Origin: Burkholderiaceae bacterium
Lineage (GTDB): Bacteria > Pseudomonadota > Gammaproteobacteria > Burkholderiales > Burkholderiaceae_F
Length of the DNA stretch: 64,000 nucleotides
Reading direction: 5' to 3'
Assembly (NCBI GenBank): GCA_022843955.1
Contig: JALHMQ010000001.1
Location: 248,001-312,000 of the forward strand
Shown: in pieces, positions 16,283 to 25,686 of the stretch
Layout of the letters: every line of letters starts with the position of its first letter
Numbering within the stretch: the first letter of the stretch is position 1
Made by a program: the position numbers and the translations under genes
The notes under the pieces: model-generated
The model's input: the letters and a program-made list of their open reading frames with translations, nothing else
Told to the model about the DNA's origin: nothing
Database searches by the model: none

Positions 16283-17563
16283 ATGGCCATCGTTGAAGTC
16301 AAGGTGCCGCAGCTGTCCGAGTCCGTTGCCGAGGCAACGCTGCTGCAGTGGAAGAAGAAGGTGGGCGAGCCGATCACGGTCGACGAGGTGCTGATCGAAG
16401 TCGAGACGGACAAGGTGGTGCTTGAAGTGCCGGCGCCCTCGGCAGGCGTACTGGTCAGCATCGTGCGTGCTGACGGCAGCACCGTGCTCTCGGGCGAACT
16501 TATCGCCACGATCGACAGCGAAGCGAAGGCGGGTGCGACGGCAGTGCCGGCTGCCAAGCCCAGTGCCTCGGCTGCCCCAGCGCCGGTGGCGGTCCCATCG
16601 CCTGCGGCGGCTGGTGGCGCGAAGAGCGGTGTGGCGATGCCGGCGGCAGCAAAGATGATGGCCGACGCCGGCCTTGCCGCCGGGCAGGTCAGCGGCACTG
16701 GCAAGGACGGGCGCATCACCAAGGGTGACGTCATCGGCGCCATCGACAGCGGCGCCAAGGCCGCGCCGGCGCCGGCGCCCGCGCCAGCTGCCGCACCGGC
16801 AGCGGCGGCTCGGCCGGCGTTGCCGCAGGTGAATGCGCCGATCGACATGTCGGCATTGTCCAATCGGCCCGAGCAGCGGGTGCCGATGTCGCGCCTGCGC
16901 CAGCGGGTGGCCGAGCGCCTGGTGCAGAGCCAATCGACCGCTGCCATTTTGACCACCTTCAACGAGGTCAACATGCAGCCGGTGATGGACATGCGCAACC
17001 GCTACAAGGACAAGTTCGAGAAGGAGCACGGCGTCAAGCTCGGCTTCATGTCGTTCTTCGTCAAGGCGGCGGTGGCTGCGCTGAAGAAGTTCCCGGTCGT
17101 CAACGCCTCGGTCGACGGCAACGACATCGTCTACCACGGCTACTTCGACATCGGCGTGGCGGTTGGCTCGCCGCGCGGCCTGGTGGTGCCCGTGCTGCGC
17201 GACGTCGACCAGATGAGCTTTGCCGACATCGAGAAGAAGATCGCCGACTTCGGCAAGCGCGCGGGCGAGGGCAAGCTCACGCTGGACGAGCTGACCGGGG
17301 GCACGTTCTCCATCTCCAATGGCGGCGTGTTCGGCTCGATGCTCTCGACGCCGATCATCAACCCGCCGCAAAGCGCAATCCTGGGCGTTCATGCGACCAA
17401 GGAGCGGGCCGTGGTGGAGAACGGGCAGATCGTGATCCGCCCGATGAACTACCTGGCGATGAGCTACGACCACCGCATCATCGATGGCCGCGAAGCGGTG
17501 CTGTCGCTGGTGGCGATGAAGGAAGCGCTGGAGGATCCGGCGCGCCTGCTGCTCGAGCTGTAG
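16283..17563 (+). CDS. odhB: 2-oxoglutarate dehydrogenase E2 component (dihydrolipoamide succinyltransferase)
   Basis: This core acyltransferase moves the succinyl group from lipoamide to CoA. The 426 residues comprise one lipoyl domain (1-76, Lys44 in [11 protein letters not shown] as the lipoylation site), an Ala/Pro linker, an E3/E1-binding domain (about 113-153, [13 protein letters not shown] through GRITKGDV), a second Ala/Pro-rich linker and the catalytic domain. The catalytic motif HRIIDG places His397 and Asp401. It lies 107 bases after odhA and 20 bases before a PspC-domain gene. Confidence 0.97.
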   Translation: MAIVEVKVPQLSESVAEATLLQWKKKVGEPITVDEVLIEVETDKVVLEVPAPSAGVLVSIVRADGSTVLSGELIATIDSEAKAGATAVPAAKPSASAAPAPVAVPSPAAAGGAKSGVAMPAAAKMMADAGLAAGQVSGTGKDGRITKGDVIGAIDSGAKAAPAPAPAPAAAPAAAARPALPQVNAPIDMSALSNRPEQRVPMSRLRQRVAERLVQSQSTAAILTTFNEVNMQPVMDMRNRYKDKFEKEHGVKLGFMSFFVKAAVAALKKFPVVNASVDGNDIVYHGYFDIGVAVGSPRGLVVPVLRDVDQMSFADIEKKIADFGKRAGEGKLTLDELTGGTFSISNGGVFGSMLSTPIINPPQSAILGVHATKERAVVENGQIVIRPMNYLAMSYDHRIIDGREAVLSLVAMKEALEDPARLLLEL

Positions 17564-17583
17564 ATCTCGGCACGGACAGCGAT

Positions 17584-17892
17584 ATGAGCGCGGCCGACGA
17601 GATCGCCAAGCTGCACGAACTGCTGAACAAGGGCGCCATTTCGACGGCCGAGTTCGAGCAGGCCAAGGCGCGCTTGCTGGCCGACGAATCGAATACGGGG
17701 TCCGTCTTCACGCGCTTTCGCCTGTCCAACGACGAGCGCTGGATCGCCGGGGTGTGCGGTGGGATCGAGGTCGTCACCGGCGTCGACGCCTGGCTGTGGC
17801 GCGTGCTCTTCGTGCTCGGTTCGATTTTGAGCGGTGGCGCGATGGCGATCTTCTATCTGGTGCTTTGGATATTCGTGCCGCGCGACGTCTGA
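17584..17892 (+). CDS. Small PspC-domain membrane protein
   Basis: The 102-residue product has a charged N-terminal helix (1-35, ADEIAKLHELLNKGAISTAEF, like a SHOCT short helical module). A PspC domain (about 42-101) follows: RLSNDERWIAGVCGGIEV, then two hydrophobic segments ending in WIFVPRDV. PspC proteins are linked to envelope-stress responses, but many small family members are uncharacterised. It sits between odhB and lpdA, 20 bases after the first and 21 before the second, so it is probably co-transcribed with the dehydrogenase genes. Its role there is unknown. Confidence 0.82.
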   Translation: MSAADEIAKLHELLNKGAISTAEFEQAKARLLADESNTGSVFTRFRLSNDERWIAGVCGGIEVVTGVDAWLWRVLFVLGSILSGGAMAIFYLVLWIFVPRDV

Positions 17893-17913
17893 GCGGTCAA
17901 GGGAACGAGACTC

Positions 17914-19344
17914 ATGGTCAAGCAATTCGACGTCGTCGTCATCGGTGCAGGTCCGGGCGGCTACATCGCCGCGATCCGCGCGGCGCAACTGGGCATGTCG
18001 GTGGCCTGCATCGACGAGTGGAAGAACGACAGCGGCGGTCCCGCCCCCGGCGGCACCTGCACAAATGTCGGCTGCATTCCCTCGAAGGCGCTGCTGCAGT
18101 CGTCCGAGTACTTCGACCATGCACATCATCACTTCGCCGATCACGGCATCGTGCTCGCCGACGTGCCGACGATCGACGTCGCAAAGATGCTTGGGCGCAA
18201 GAACGGCGTGGTGAAGCAGAACAACGACGGCATCCTGTTCCTGTTCAAGAAAAACAAGGTCAGCTTTTTCCACGGTCGCGGCAGCTTCGTGGGCACGGCC
18301 GACGGCGGCTACGAGATCAAGGTGGCGGGCGCCGCCGACGAGGTCATCGTCGGCAAGCAGGTGGTGGTGGCGACTGGGTCGACGGCGCGGGCGCTGCCCG
18401 GCGCGGCGTTCGACGAGAAGCAGATCCTGTCGAACGACGGCGCGCTGTCGATCGGTGCGGTACCGAAGAAGCTCGGAGTGATCGGCGCGGGCGTGATCGG
18501 TCTGGAGATGGGCTCGGTGTGGCGCCGCCTGGGTGCGGACGTCACGATCCTCGAGGCGCTGCCGGCGTTCCTTGGTGCGGTCGACCAGCAGATTGCCAAG
18601 GAGGCGCACAAGGCGTTCACCAAGCAGGGGCTCAAGATGAGCTTCGGCGTGAAGATCGACAGCGTGAAGGCGGACAAGAAGGGCGTCACCGTCCAGTACG
18701 CCGATGACCAGGGTGCGGCGCAGACGCTGGTGGTGGACAAGCTGATCGTCTCGATCGGGCGCCTGCCGAACACGACCGGTCTGAATGCCGAAGGCGTGGG
18801 ATTGAAGCTCGACGAACGCGGGTTCGTCGCCGTCGACGACGACTGCCGCACCAGCCTTCCGAATGTCTGGGCGGTAGGTGACGTGGTGCGCGGGCCAATG
18901 CTGGCGCACAAGGCGGAGGAAGAAGGCGTGGCGGTGGCCGAGCGCATCGCCGGCCAGCACGGGCACGTCAATTTCAACACGATCCCCTGGGTGATCTATA
19001 CGTCGCCGGAGATCGCCTGGGTGGGCCAGACCGAGCAGCAGCTGAAGGCCGCCGGTCGGGACTACAAGGCAGGCACCTTTCCGTTCATGGCCAATGGCCG
19101 CGCACGGGCGCTGGGCGATACGACGGGCATGGTCAAGTTCCTGGCAGACGCCAAGACCGACGAGATCCTCGGCGTGCACATCGTTGGCCCGATGGCATCC
19201 GAGCTGATCGCCGAGGCGGTGGTGGCGATGGAGTTTCGCGCCAGCAGCGAAGATATCGCCCGCATTTGTCACGCGCACCCATCGCTGTCCGAGGCGACCA
19301 AGGAGGCGGCGCTCGCGGTGGACAAGCGAACGCTCAATTTCTGA
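17914..19344 (+). CDS. lpdA: Dihydrolipoyl dehydrogenase (E3)
   Basis: This flavoenzyme reoxidises dihydrolipoamide with NAD for the 2-oxoglutarate dehydrogenase complex and possibly others. It has 476 residues. The FAD loop is [14 protein letters not shown] (7-20) and the redox disulfide is Cys49/Cys54 in GGTCTNVGC. The NAD loop is [20 protein letters not shown]. The C-terminal [13 protein letters not shown] holds the catalytic His-Glu pair. It ends the odh operon, and zapE follows 103 bases later on the same strand. Confidence 0.96.
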   Translation: MVKQFDVVVIGAGPGGYIAAIRAAQLGMSVACIDEWKNDSGGPAPGGTCTNVGCIPSKALLQSSEYFDHAHHHFADHGIVLADVPTIDVAKMLGRKNGVVKQNNDGILFLFKKNKVSFFHGRGSFVGTADGGYEIKVAGAADEVIVGKQVVVATGSTARALPGAAFDEKQILSNDGALSIGAVPKKLGVIGAGVIGLEMGSVWRRLGADVTILEALPAFLGAVDQQIAKEAHKAFTKQGLKMSFGVKIDSVKADKKGVTVQYADDQGAAQTLVVDKLIVSIGRLPNTTGLNAEGVGLKLDERGFVAVDDDCRTSLPNVWAVGDVVRGPMLAHKAEEEGVAVAERIAGQHGHVNFNTIPWVIYTSPEIAWVGQTEQQLKAAGRDYKAGTFPFMANGRARALGDTTGMVKFLADAKTDEILGVHIVGPMASELIAEAVVAMEFRASSEDIARICHAHPSLSEATKEAALAVDKRTLNF

Positions 19345-19447
19345 GCGAGGGTCGCCTCACAGCAGCGGGCTGCGCGGCCATCTGAACAGCAAACCGAGCA
19401 GCGTCCTGCGGTCCGACTGACCAACCCCGCGCCGGCCGCCGTCCGCG

Positions 19448-20542
19448 ATGTTCCGAACCCATCTTGACCAGGCGCTGGCGCAACGCGGCTACACGCTCGA
19501 CGCCGCACAGCGCGCCGCCGCCGATCGCCTTCAAATGTTGTTCGAGGACTGGCGCGACTACAAGGCCAGGCGTTCGAATGCCGTGACCCGGCTGCTCAGG
19601 CGACCGCCGATCCCGCGCGGCGTCTACCTGTGGGGCGGCGTTGGGCGTGGCAAGAGCTTCCTGATGGATGCGTTCTTCGCCGACGTGCCGCTGATCCGCA
19701 AGACGCGCCTTCACTTTCATGAGTTCATGCGTGGCGTGCACCATCAGCTTGACGAACTCAAAGGCACGGCCGATCCGTTGGATGCGGTCGCCGCCCGCAT
19801 CGCGCGCCGCTCGCGCCTGATCTGCTTCGACGAATTTCACGTCAGTGACATCGCCGACGCGATGATCCTGCATCGCCTGCTGGTGCGCCTGTTCGATCTG
19901 GGTGTGGGCTTCGTGATGACCTCCAACTACCCACCCGACGACCTGTATCCGGACGGCCTGCATCGCGATCGCATTCTGCCCGCGATCGAGCTGATCAAGT
20001 CGCAGCTCGATGTCGTCAGGGTGGATGCCGGGATCGACTATCGCCAGCGTGCGATGGCGCAGCTCGACGTCTACCTGACGCCGCTCGGCCCACAGACCGA
20101 CGCGAAGCTGGAGCAGGCGTTCAACCAGATCGCCGAGGCGGAGGATGACAGCCCGGTGATGATGATCGAGGCGCGCCAGATCCGCGCCCGCCGGCGCGCC
20201 GGCGGCGCCGTGTGGTTCGACTTCTCTGTCCTGTGCGGCGGGCCGCGGTCGCAGAACGACTATCTCGAACTGGCGGCGCGCTTCCACACGGTGTTCCTGT
20301 CGAACGTCCCGCAGATGTCGGCGGGTCAGGCATCCGAGGCGCGTCGCTTCACCTGGCTGGTGGACGTTCTGTACGACCATCGCGTCAAGCTCCTGATGTC
20401 GGCTGCGGTCGCGCCTGAGGCGCTGTATGCCGCCGGGGCGCTCGCCAATGAGTTTCAGCGCACCGCCTCGCGCCTCACGGAGATGCAGTCGCGCGACTAC
20501 CTGGATGCGCCGCGGCGTGCGGTCGCCGGCCAGATCGGTTGA
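19448..20542 (+). CDS. zapE: Cell division protein ZapE (AFG1-like ATPase)
   Basis: This is a cytoplasmic P-loop ATPase of the AFG1 family; in E. coli ZapE acts at the Z ring during late division or low-oxygen stress. The 364-residue product has a Walker A motif WGGVGRGKSFLMD (62-74) and a Walker B motif LICFDEFHVSD, followed by VMTSNYPPDDLYPDGL, all typical of the family. lpdA-zapE adjacency is common in betaproteobacteria. The next gene begins 39 bases downstream. Confidence 0.93.
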   Translation: MFRTHLDQALAQRGYTLDAAQRAAADRLQMLFEDWRDYKARRSNAVTRLLRRPPIPRGVYLWGGVGRGKSFLMDAFFADVPLIRKTRLHFHEFMRGVHHQLDELKGTADPLDAVAARIARRSRLICFDEFHVSDIADAMILHRLLVRLFDLGVGFVMTSNYPPDDLYPDGLHRDRILPAIELIKSQLDVVRVDAGIDYRQRAMAQLDVYLTPLGPQTDAKLEQAFNQIAEAEDDSPVMMIEARQIRARRRAGGAVWFDFSVLCGGPRSQNDYLELAARFHTVFLSNVPQMSAGQASEARRFTWLVDVLYDHRVKLLMSAAVAPEALYAAGALANEFQRTASRLTEMQSRDYLDAPRRAVAGQIG

Positions 20543-20581
20543 TTTGAGCGCCGCGAGCCGAAGCGCGGCATCATTCGCCTG

Positions 20582-21445
20582 ATGTCAGTTCGTCTCCAAC
20601 TCCTGCGGCATTGCTGCGGCCCGCTTCTGGTTGCCGCGCTCCTTTCCGCATGCGCCACCGCGCCAGTCGACCCAGGCACTCACGGCGCTCAGCTTGAGTC
20701 GCAATTTCCTGAAGGAAGCATCGCGTCGCGGGCGGACATCGCCCGTGCGCTCGATGCGGCGCGCGCTGCGCTGGTGGCCGCGGATGCGCATTGGCTGAAC
20801 GCACAGGACCGCTGCCTGGCAAGGTTTTTCGTCAATGCCTGCATCGACCGGGCTCGGCGGGCCCATGTGGACGCGCAGCGTCAGGCGCGCCGAGTGACAG
20901 TGGAGGCGCACGTGATCGAGCGCAGGCTCGACGCCCAGGGGCGGTTGCAGGCGCAGGCCGAGCGATCGCAAGGCATGCCAACGACCGAGCAGCGTGCTGC
21001 ACAGGAAGCCCGCGCGCGGGCGGATTGGGAGGCGCGCCAGCTACGCGCCGACGCGGCCATGGCGGAACGCGCGGCGCGCGAACAGGAAGCCGCAGCGCGC
21101 AGCGCCGAGCAGGGGCAGCGCATCGCGGGCGAGCAGGCGCGGGCGGCTGAGCGACAGCGGCAGGCAGAAATCGCCTCCGAGCGGGCGCGTACTGCTGCCG
21201 AGCGACAGCAGCGCGCCGCCACCTATGCGCAGGACAAGGCGCGCGAGCGGGCGGCCAACGAGAAGCGGCGTGCCGAACGCCAGGTCGAGCGTGACCGCAA
21301 TCTGGTCGAGCAGGGACGCGCGCCGCCGGTTTCGGCAACCGCACCGGCCGGCAAGGCGGACGCGCCACCGCCCAAGGATGACCTGCCGCCCGACATTCCG
21401 CCACCAGCGTCGCTCGAGGACAAGGTCGGGCCTGCCAAGAAGTAG
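20582..21445 (+). CDS. Predicted coiled-coil lipoprotein, Ala/Arg-rich
   Basis: This 287-residue protein is of unknown function. The N-terminus has a lipoprotein signal: two arginines, a hydrophobic stretch, and the lipobox LLSAC with Cys24. Residues from about 60 to 245 are almost entirely charged and Ala/Gln/Arg-rich, predicting a long helix or coiled coil rich in AARE/QRA-type heptads. The tail is Pro-rich (PPPKDDLPPDIPPP). A periplasmic rod attached to a membrane is the simplest reading. It lies 39 bases after zapE and converges on a phosphatase gene. Low-complexity composition makes homology calls unreliable. Confidence 0.7.
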   Translation: MSVRLQLLRHCCGPLLVAALLSACATAPVDPGTHGAQLESQFPEGSIASRADIARALDAARAALVAADAHWLNAQDRCLARFFVNACIDRARRAHVDAQRQARRVTVEAHVIERRLDAQGRLQAQAERSQGMPTTEQRAAQEARARADWEARQLRADAAMAERAAREQEAAARSAEQGQRIAGEQARAAERQRQAEIASERARTAAERQQRAATYAQDKARERAANEKRRAERQVERDRNLVEQGRAPPVSATAPAGKADAPPPKDDLPPDIPPPASLEDKVGPAKK

Positions 21446-21506
21446 GGCGCGAATCAGGCCAACGGAGAAGAAGGCCACAACACGGGGAGAATGTGAGTGC
21501 GTGGCA

Positions 21507-21523
21507 AGCGGCGCGGTGCCGCT
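21507..21523. terminator. Weak hairpin between convergent genes
   Basis: AGCGGC / GCCGCT (21507-21512, 21518-21523) with loop GCGGT lies between the lipoprotein gene and the convergent PP2C gene. There is no T-run, so termination is only suggested. Confidence 0.25.
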
Positions 21524-21532
21524 GCGGCAGAC

Positions 21533-22378
21533 TTAGCGGGGCGTCGACGTGCCGCCGGTGGTGCCTGATTTGGTCGGCGGTTCGTCGTTGAACCACATGG
21601 TCGCGGACGGCAGCGACTTGGTCGGCTCGGGCGCCTCGAGCTTGACGATGGCCAGCGAGAGATTGTCGCCATGGCCTTCGGCGCGCTCGCGCGCCAGGCG
21701 CACCAGATGCTCGGAGGCCTCGCGCGGGCTGAGGCTGTGCAGCAGCGATCCCAGTTCGGAGTCGGTGAAGTATGCCCACAGGCCGTCGCTGCACAGCAGG
21801 AACGCGTCGCCGACGACCAGGTCCTGCACCTCGTCGATGACGACCTGCGGCTCGCGCGCGATGCCCAGTGCGCTGACCAGGATGTTTTTGTACTTCGCCT
21901 GCGCGACTTCGGCTTCGGCCAGCTTGCCCTCGGCGGCCAGGTGATGGGCGTAGGTGTGATCGGCGGTACGCCGGACCAGCTTTCCGCCACGGAAGAAGTA
22001 CAGGCGGCTGTCGCCCGCATGGGCCCACACCGCATGGTGGCGGCGGACCATCAGGGCGATCAACGTGCTGTGTGGTTCTTTCTCGCTCGACAGCGCAGTG
22101 AGGCGGATCACCGTATGCGCCTCGCTGGCGATCTGGCGCAGCAAGGTGCCCATGTCCTTGTCACCGGCCGCGGTTTCCTGGAACAGGCTGTTGGCGGTAG
22201 AAACGACCTGATCCGAGGCCATGCGCCCGCCGGTGCGCCCCCCCATGCCGTCGGCGACGACCGCCAGGAGCGTGCCGGGGTTGCGCTTGCTGGTCAGCAG
22301 CGCCACCCGATCCTGCTGCTCGGCGCGGTCGCCGATGTGGTCGGCGGTGCAGGCTGAAACCTTGAAACGGGCGCTCAC
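21533..22378 (-). CDS. PP2C-family serine/threonine phosphatase
   Basis: This is a metal-dependent protein phosphatase of the bacterial PP2C/Stp type, 281 residues from a GTG start. Metal-binding signatures are present: DRAEQQDRVAL near the N-terminus, VVADGMGGRTGGR, AHAGDSRLYFFRGG, LLCSDGLW near 190, and the late GHGDNLSLAIVKL. The last 30 residues are a disordered-looking Ser/Thr/Gly tail. No partner kinase is nearby. The GTG start lacks an obvious strong Shine-Dalgarno sequence, so an alternative start cannot be excluded. Confidence 0.88.
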   Translation of the reverse strand: MSARFKVSACTADHIGDRAEQQDRVALLTSKRNPGTLLAVVADGMGGRTGGRMASDQVVSTANSLFQETAAGDKDMGTLLRQIASEAHTVIRLTALSSEKEPHSTLIALMVRRHHAVWAHAGDSRLYFFRGGKLVRRTADHTYAHHLAAEGKLAEAEVAQAKYKNILVSALGIAREPQVVIDEVQDLVVGDAFLLCSDGLWAYFTDSELGSLLHSLSPREASEHLVRLARERAEGHGDNLSLAIVKLEAPEPTKSLPSATMWFNDEPPTKSGTTGGTSTPR

Positions 22379-22585
22379 GACAGAGGATCACTAAGCAAGT
22401 GGGGCAGTACAAGGTGCGGCGACCGCCGCCTTGGCCCGGCGGAGATCTCCAAACCAGTCTATCAGCGGGCTTCTGAATCAATGGCCCGAAATGCCCGGCT
22501 TTGGGTCAGCTCAACAGGCCATGCGCGGACCGGCTGCTAGCATCCGACGGTTGGCGTCCGGCATCGTGGCTGCGCCTACAAAAGC

Positions 22586-22783
22586 ATGGATATCGACGAC
22601 ATCAAGCGCCGCCTCATCGAACTGCAGATCGAGCATCGCGACCTCGACGAGGCGATCGATCGCCTGGCTCAGCAGGCCGGCGTGGACGAACTGAAGCTGC
22701 GGCGCCTGAAGAAGCGCAAGCTGCAGATCAAGGATCTGGTTTCCCAGCTCGAGATGCTGCTGGTCCCCGATATTCCCGCGTGA
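22586..22783 (+). CDS. YdcH-like DUF465 small protein
   Basis: The 65-residue helical protein begins MDIDDIKRRLIELQIEHRDLDEAI and ends in a Leu-rich helix, matching the DUF465/YdcH layout of a short helical hairpin with LKKRKLQIKD at the turn. Its function is unknown. The TGA stop overlaps the GTG start of the downstream helicase (GTGA), so the two are probably translated together. Confidence 0.82.
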   Translation: MDIDDIKRRLIELQIEHRDLDEAIDRLAQQAGVDELKLRRLKKRKLQIKDLVSQLEMLLVPDIPA

Positions 22784-24885
22784 CCCGAGCAGCACCGGCG
22801 ACACCGCCCGCGGGCGGGCGCGACCCGCGATCCCCGATCTCACGTCCGGCACAGGAGTCGCGCGACGAACTGGCCGTGCGTTCGGCGCGTGCCCAGGTGG
22901 CGGCCGCGTTCGCCCCCGGCGGAGCGCTGGCCGGCGCGATCTGCGGCTTTGCTCCTCGCGATTCGCAGCGTGATCTGGCGCTCGCCGTGTTCGACACCAT
23001 TGCCGAGCGCGGCACCCTGGTGGCCGAAGCGGGCACCGGCACCGGCAAGACCTTTGCCTACCTGGTGCCGGCCCTGGCCGCTGGTGGCAAGGTGCTCATC
23101 TCCACCGGCACCAAGGCGCTGCAGGACCAGGTCTTCGGCAAGGACCTCGCCGCGGTCTGCGCTGCGCTCGGCAGCAATGTCGAGTTGGCCTTGCTCAAGG
23201 GCAGACAGAACTACGTCTGCCTGCATCGCATGGCGCGCACCGAGGCCGAAGGCATGCTGGTCTCGCGCCAGGATGTGCAGCATCTGCGCTCGATCGTGAA
23301 GTTCGCGCAGACCACCGGCAGCGGCGACCGTGCCGAACTGTCGAGCGTTCCCGAGAACGCGCCGATCTGGCTCGCGGTCACCAGCACGCGCGAGAACTGC
23401 CTCGGGCAGGAGTGCCCGCGCTTTGATGACTGCTTCGTGATGAAGGCGCGGCGCAATGCGCTCGCGGCCGATGTGGTGGTCGTGAACCATCACCTGTTCC
23501 TGGCCGACCTCGCCCTGCGTGACGACGCCGTGCGCGACTTTCTGCCGACCGCCGACACGGTGATCCTCGACGAGGCGCATCAGCTGCCGAAGATCGCTGC
23601 CGACTTCTTTGGCAGCGGCTGGTCGCTTGCGCAACTGGCCGACCTCGTGCGCGATGTGCGCGCCATCGGTCTGGCACGCGCCCCGGATGGTGCCTCCTGG
23701 GTGACGCTGACCCAGGCGATCGAAGCGGTCGCGCGCGAACTGCGCCTGGTGCTGGCGGAGGCCGGCATGCGGCCGGGCCAGCGCATGGCGATCGACCGCA
23801 TAGGCGAACGGGCGCGTCTGGTGCAGCAGCTCGATGCGCTGGTGGCAGCGCTGGTGGCGCTCAACGGCGCCCTCAAGGCCAACAGTGACCGCGATCCGGA
23901 ACTGGATGCCCTCCTGCCGCGCACCGATGCATTGCGCGCGCAGGTCGCCGCCTGGGCGGATTCATTGCGGGCGCTGGCGGTGCCCGCCGCGGTCGATGAT
24001 GCCGCGCGCAATGAGAGCGAGGTCGACGACACGGTGCGCTGGATCGCGCTGTCGCAGTACGGTGCGCAGTTCCAGGCGACGCCACTGGCGCCGGGTGAGT
24101 CGTTCGCGCGTGTGCGCGAACAGCAGCCGCAGGCGTGGATCCTGACGTCGGCCACGCTGACGCTGGCCAATCGGTTCGATGCGTTTCTCGCGGAGATCGG
24201 GCTGCCCGATGCAACCACGCAGCGCTGGGACAGCCCCTTCGATTTTCCGCAGCAGGGCCTGCTGTACCTGCCACAGCCGATGCCATCGCCGCTGGCACCG
24301 GACTTCGCCGAGCAGGTTGCCGCGCTGGCATGGCCGCTGATCGAGGCGTCGCACGGGCGCGCCTTCATGCTCTGCTCAACGTTGCGCGCCGTCGATCGGG
24401 TGGCTGAAGCGCTGCAACGCCAGATGCGCCACGCTGGAATCGAACTGCCGCTGCTCGTGCAGGGAACCAGCACCCGCCCCGCGTTGCTGGATGAGTTCCG
24501 CCGCGCCGGCAACGCCGTGCTGGTGGGCAGCGTGAGCTTCTGGGAGGGAATCGATGTGCGGGGCGAAGCGCTGTCGCTGGTGGTGATCGACAAGCTGCCG
24601 TTCGCGCCGCCCGACGATCCGGTGGTGGAAGCGCGCCTGAAGCGGCTGCGCGCGCTGGGCCGCAACGGTTTCACCGAGTATCAGTTGCCGCAGGCGGTGA
24701 CGTTGCTCAAGCAGGGCGTGGGCCGGCTGATTCGCGACGAGCGCGACCGCGGTGTCCTGATGATTCTCGATGACCGCCTGCTGACCAAGTCCTACGGCAA
24801 GACCGTGCTGGCCAGCTTGCCGCCATTTTCGCGCACCCGCTCGCTGGAAGAAGCCTGCGACTTCTTCCGCGTCATCGACGAGTGA
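22780..24885 (+). CDS. DinG/YoaA-type ATP-dependent DNA helicase
   Basis: This is a superfamily 2 helicase of the XPD/DinG group, acting on DNA repair intermediates or R-loops. It has 701 residues from the GTG at 22780. Walker A is AEAGTGTGKTFAYL (GTGTGKT at 85-91) and the DEAH box is ILDEAHQLP. Four cysteines between them (VCLHRM, ENCLGQECP, DDCF) fit the [4Fe-4S] site of this family. C-terminal motifs include GSVSFWEGIDVRGE and GVGRLIRDERDRGVL. The start was chosen for its GTGA overlap with the DUF465 gene; an in-frame reading upstream would cross that gene. Confidence 0.9.
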   Translation: MTRAAPATPPAGGRDPRSPISRPAQESRDELAVRSARAQVAAAFAPGGALAGAICGFAPRDSQRDLALAVFDTIAERGTLVAEAGTGTGKTFAYLVPALAAGGKVLISTGTKALQDQVFGKDLAAVCAALGSNVELALLKGRQNYVCLHRMARTEAEGMLVSRQDVQHLRSIVKFAQTTGSGDRAELSSVPENAPIWLAVTSTRENCLGQECPRFDDCFVMKARRNALAADVVVVNHHLFLADLALRDDAVRDFLPTADTVILDEAHQLPKIAADFFGSGWSLAQLADLVRDVRAIGLARAPDGASWVTLTQAIEAVARELRLVLAEAGMRPGQRMAIDRIGERARLVQQLDALVAALVALNGALKANSDRDPELDALLPRTDALRAQVAAWADSLRALAVPAAVDDAARNESEVDDTVRWIALSQYGAQFQATPLAPGESFARVREQQPQAWILTSATLTLANRFDAFLAEIGLPDATTQRWDSPFDFPQQGLLYLPQPMPSPLAPDFAEQVAALAWPLIEASHGRAFMLCSTLRAVDRVAEALQRQMRHAGIELPLLVQGTSTRPALLDEFRRAGNAVLVGSVSFWEGIDVRGEALSLVVIDKLPFAPPDDPVVEARLKRLRALGRNGFTEYQLPQAVTLLKQGVGRLIRDERDRGVLMILDDRLLTKSYGKTVLASLPPFSRTRSLEEACDFFRVIDE

Positions 24886-24895
24886 ACCAGGGCAC

Positions 24896-24914
24896 CGGCG
24901 CAGGCTGTGCGCCG
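24896..24914. terminator. Hairpin between convergent helicase and bamD genes
   Basis: CGGCGCA / TGCGCCG (24896-24902, 24908-24914) with a 5-base loop lies in the 39-base convergent gap. It has no clear T-run on either side, but its position suggests a bidirectional terminator. Confidence 0.35.
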
Positions 24915-24924
24915 AGCGGGCGGG

Positions 24925-25686
24925 CTATTGCTTGTTGGGGAAGTTGCGGTCGAGCACGCGACGCGCGTCGTCGCGCAGGTCGGGCATGCCCAGCGCGTCA
25001 TACGAGCTGACCAGGATCGACAGCGCTTCAGCGGCGGCCGGCGCTGCCTGATAGTCGCGCAGCGCCCCTTGCGCGCGCTGAATCGCCGCCACGTAGGCGC
25101 CGCGTCGCAGGTAATAGCGGGCAATGTTGACTTCGCTTTGCGCCATCGAGTTGATCAGGAAATTCATGCGCGCGCGGCCGTCGGGTGCGTAGCGGCTGTT
25201 CGGGTAGCGCGCCAGCAGTTCGCGGAAGGCATCGAACGCCTCACGCATCGCCTTCGGATCGCGAGTGCTCGGATCCTGGCCGGCCAGCCGTCCAAGCAGG
25301 CCGATGTCATCGCTGAAACTCGCCAGGCCCTTGAGGTATTGAACGTAGTCGGCGTTGACGTGGTTGGGATTGAGCTTGAGAAAGCGGTCGGCGGCGGTCA
25401 CGGCCTGGGCGCCGTCGCCCTCCTTGTAGTACGTATAGGCAATCTCGATCTGTGCCTGCTGCGCGTGGCGGGTGAACGGAAAGCGAGACTCCAGCCGTTC
25501 CAGCAGTTCGCGCGCGCGCTGCCAGTTGGCGATTTCCATCTCGCCGCGCGCTTCCGCGTACAGACGGTCGGCATCCCACTTGGATGTAGGATCGCGCTCG
25601 ACCGTGCCGCACCCGGCCAGTCCGACCGCCGCGACCAGTGCGACCAGCATGACCGCGCGGCTTGCCTTCTGTATCCAACCCAGCAT
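24925..25686 (-). CDS. bamD: Outer membrane protein assembly factor BamD
   Basis: This lipoprotein of the BAM complex helps insert beta-barrel proteins in the outer membrane. From the ATG at 25686 it has 253 residues with a lipoprotein signal ending LAGC (Cys26). TPR-like repeats follow: LYAEARGEMEIANWQRARELLERLESRFPF, IAYTYYKEGD and FLKLNPNHVNADYVQYLKG are classic BamD segments. Upstream in-frame codons (12) precede the signal peptide and were rejected. It is divergent from rluD, a common betaproteobacterial arrangement. Confidence 0.95.
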   Translation of the reverse strand: MLGWIQKASRAVMLVALVAAVGLAGCGTVERDPTSKWDADRLYAEARGEMEIANWQRARELLERLESRFPFTRHAQQAQIEIAYTYYKEGDGAQAVTAADRFLKLNPNHVNADYVQYLKGLASFSDDIGLLGRLAGQDPSTRDPKAMREAFDAFRELLARYPNSRYAPDGRARMNFLINSMAQSEVNIARYYLRRGAYVAAIQRAQGALRDYQAAPAAAEALSILVSSYDALGMPDLRDDARRVLDRNFPNKQ

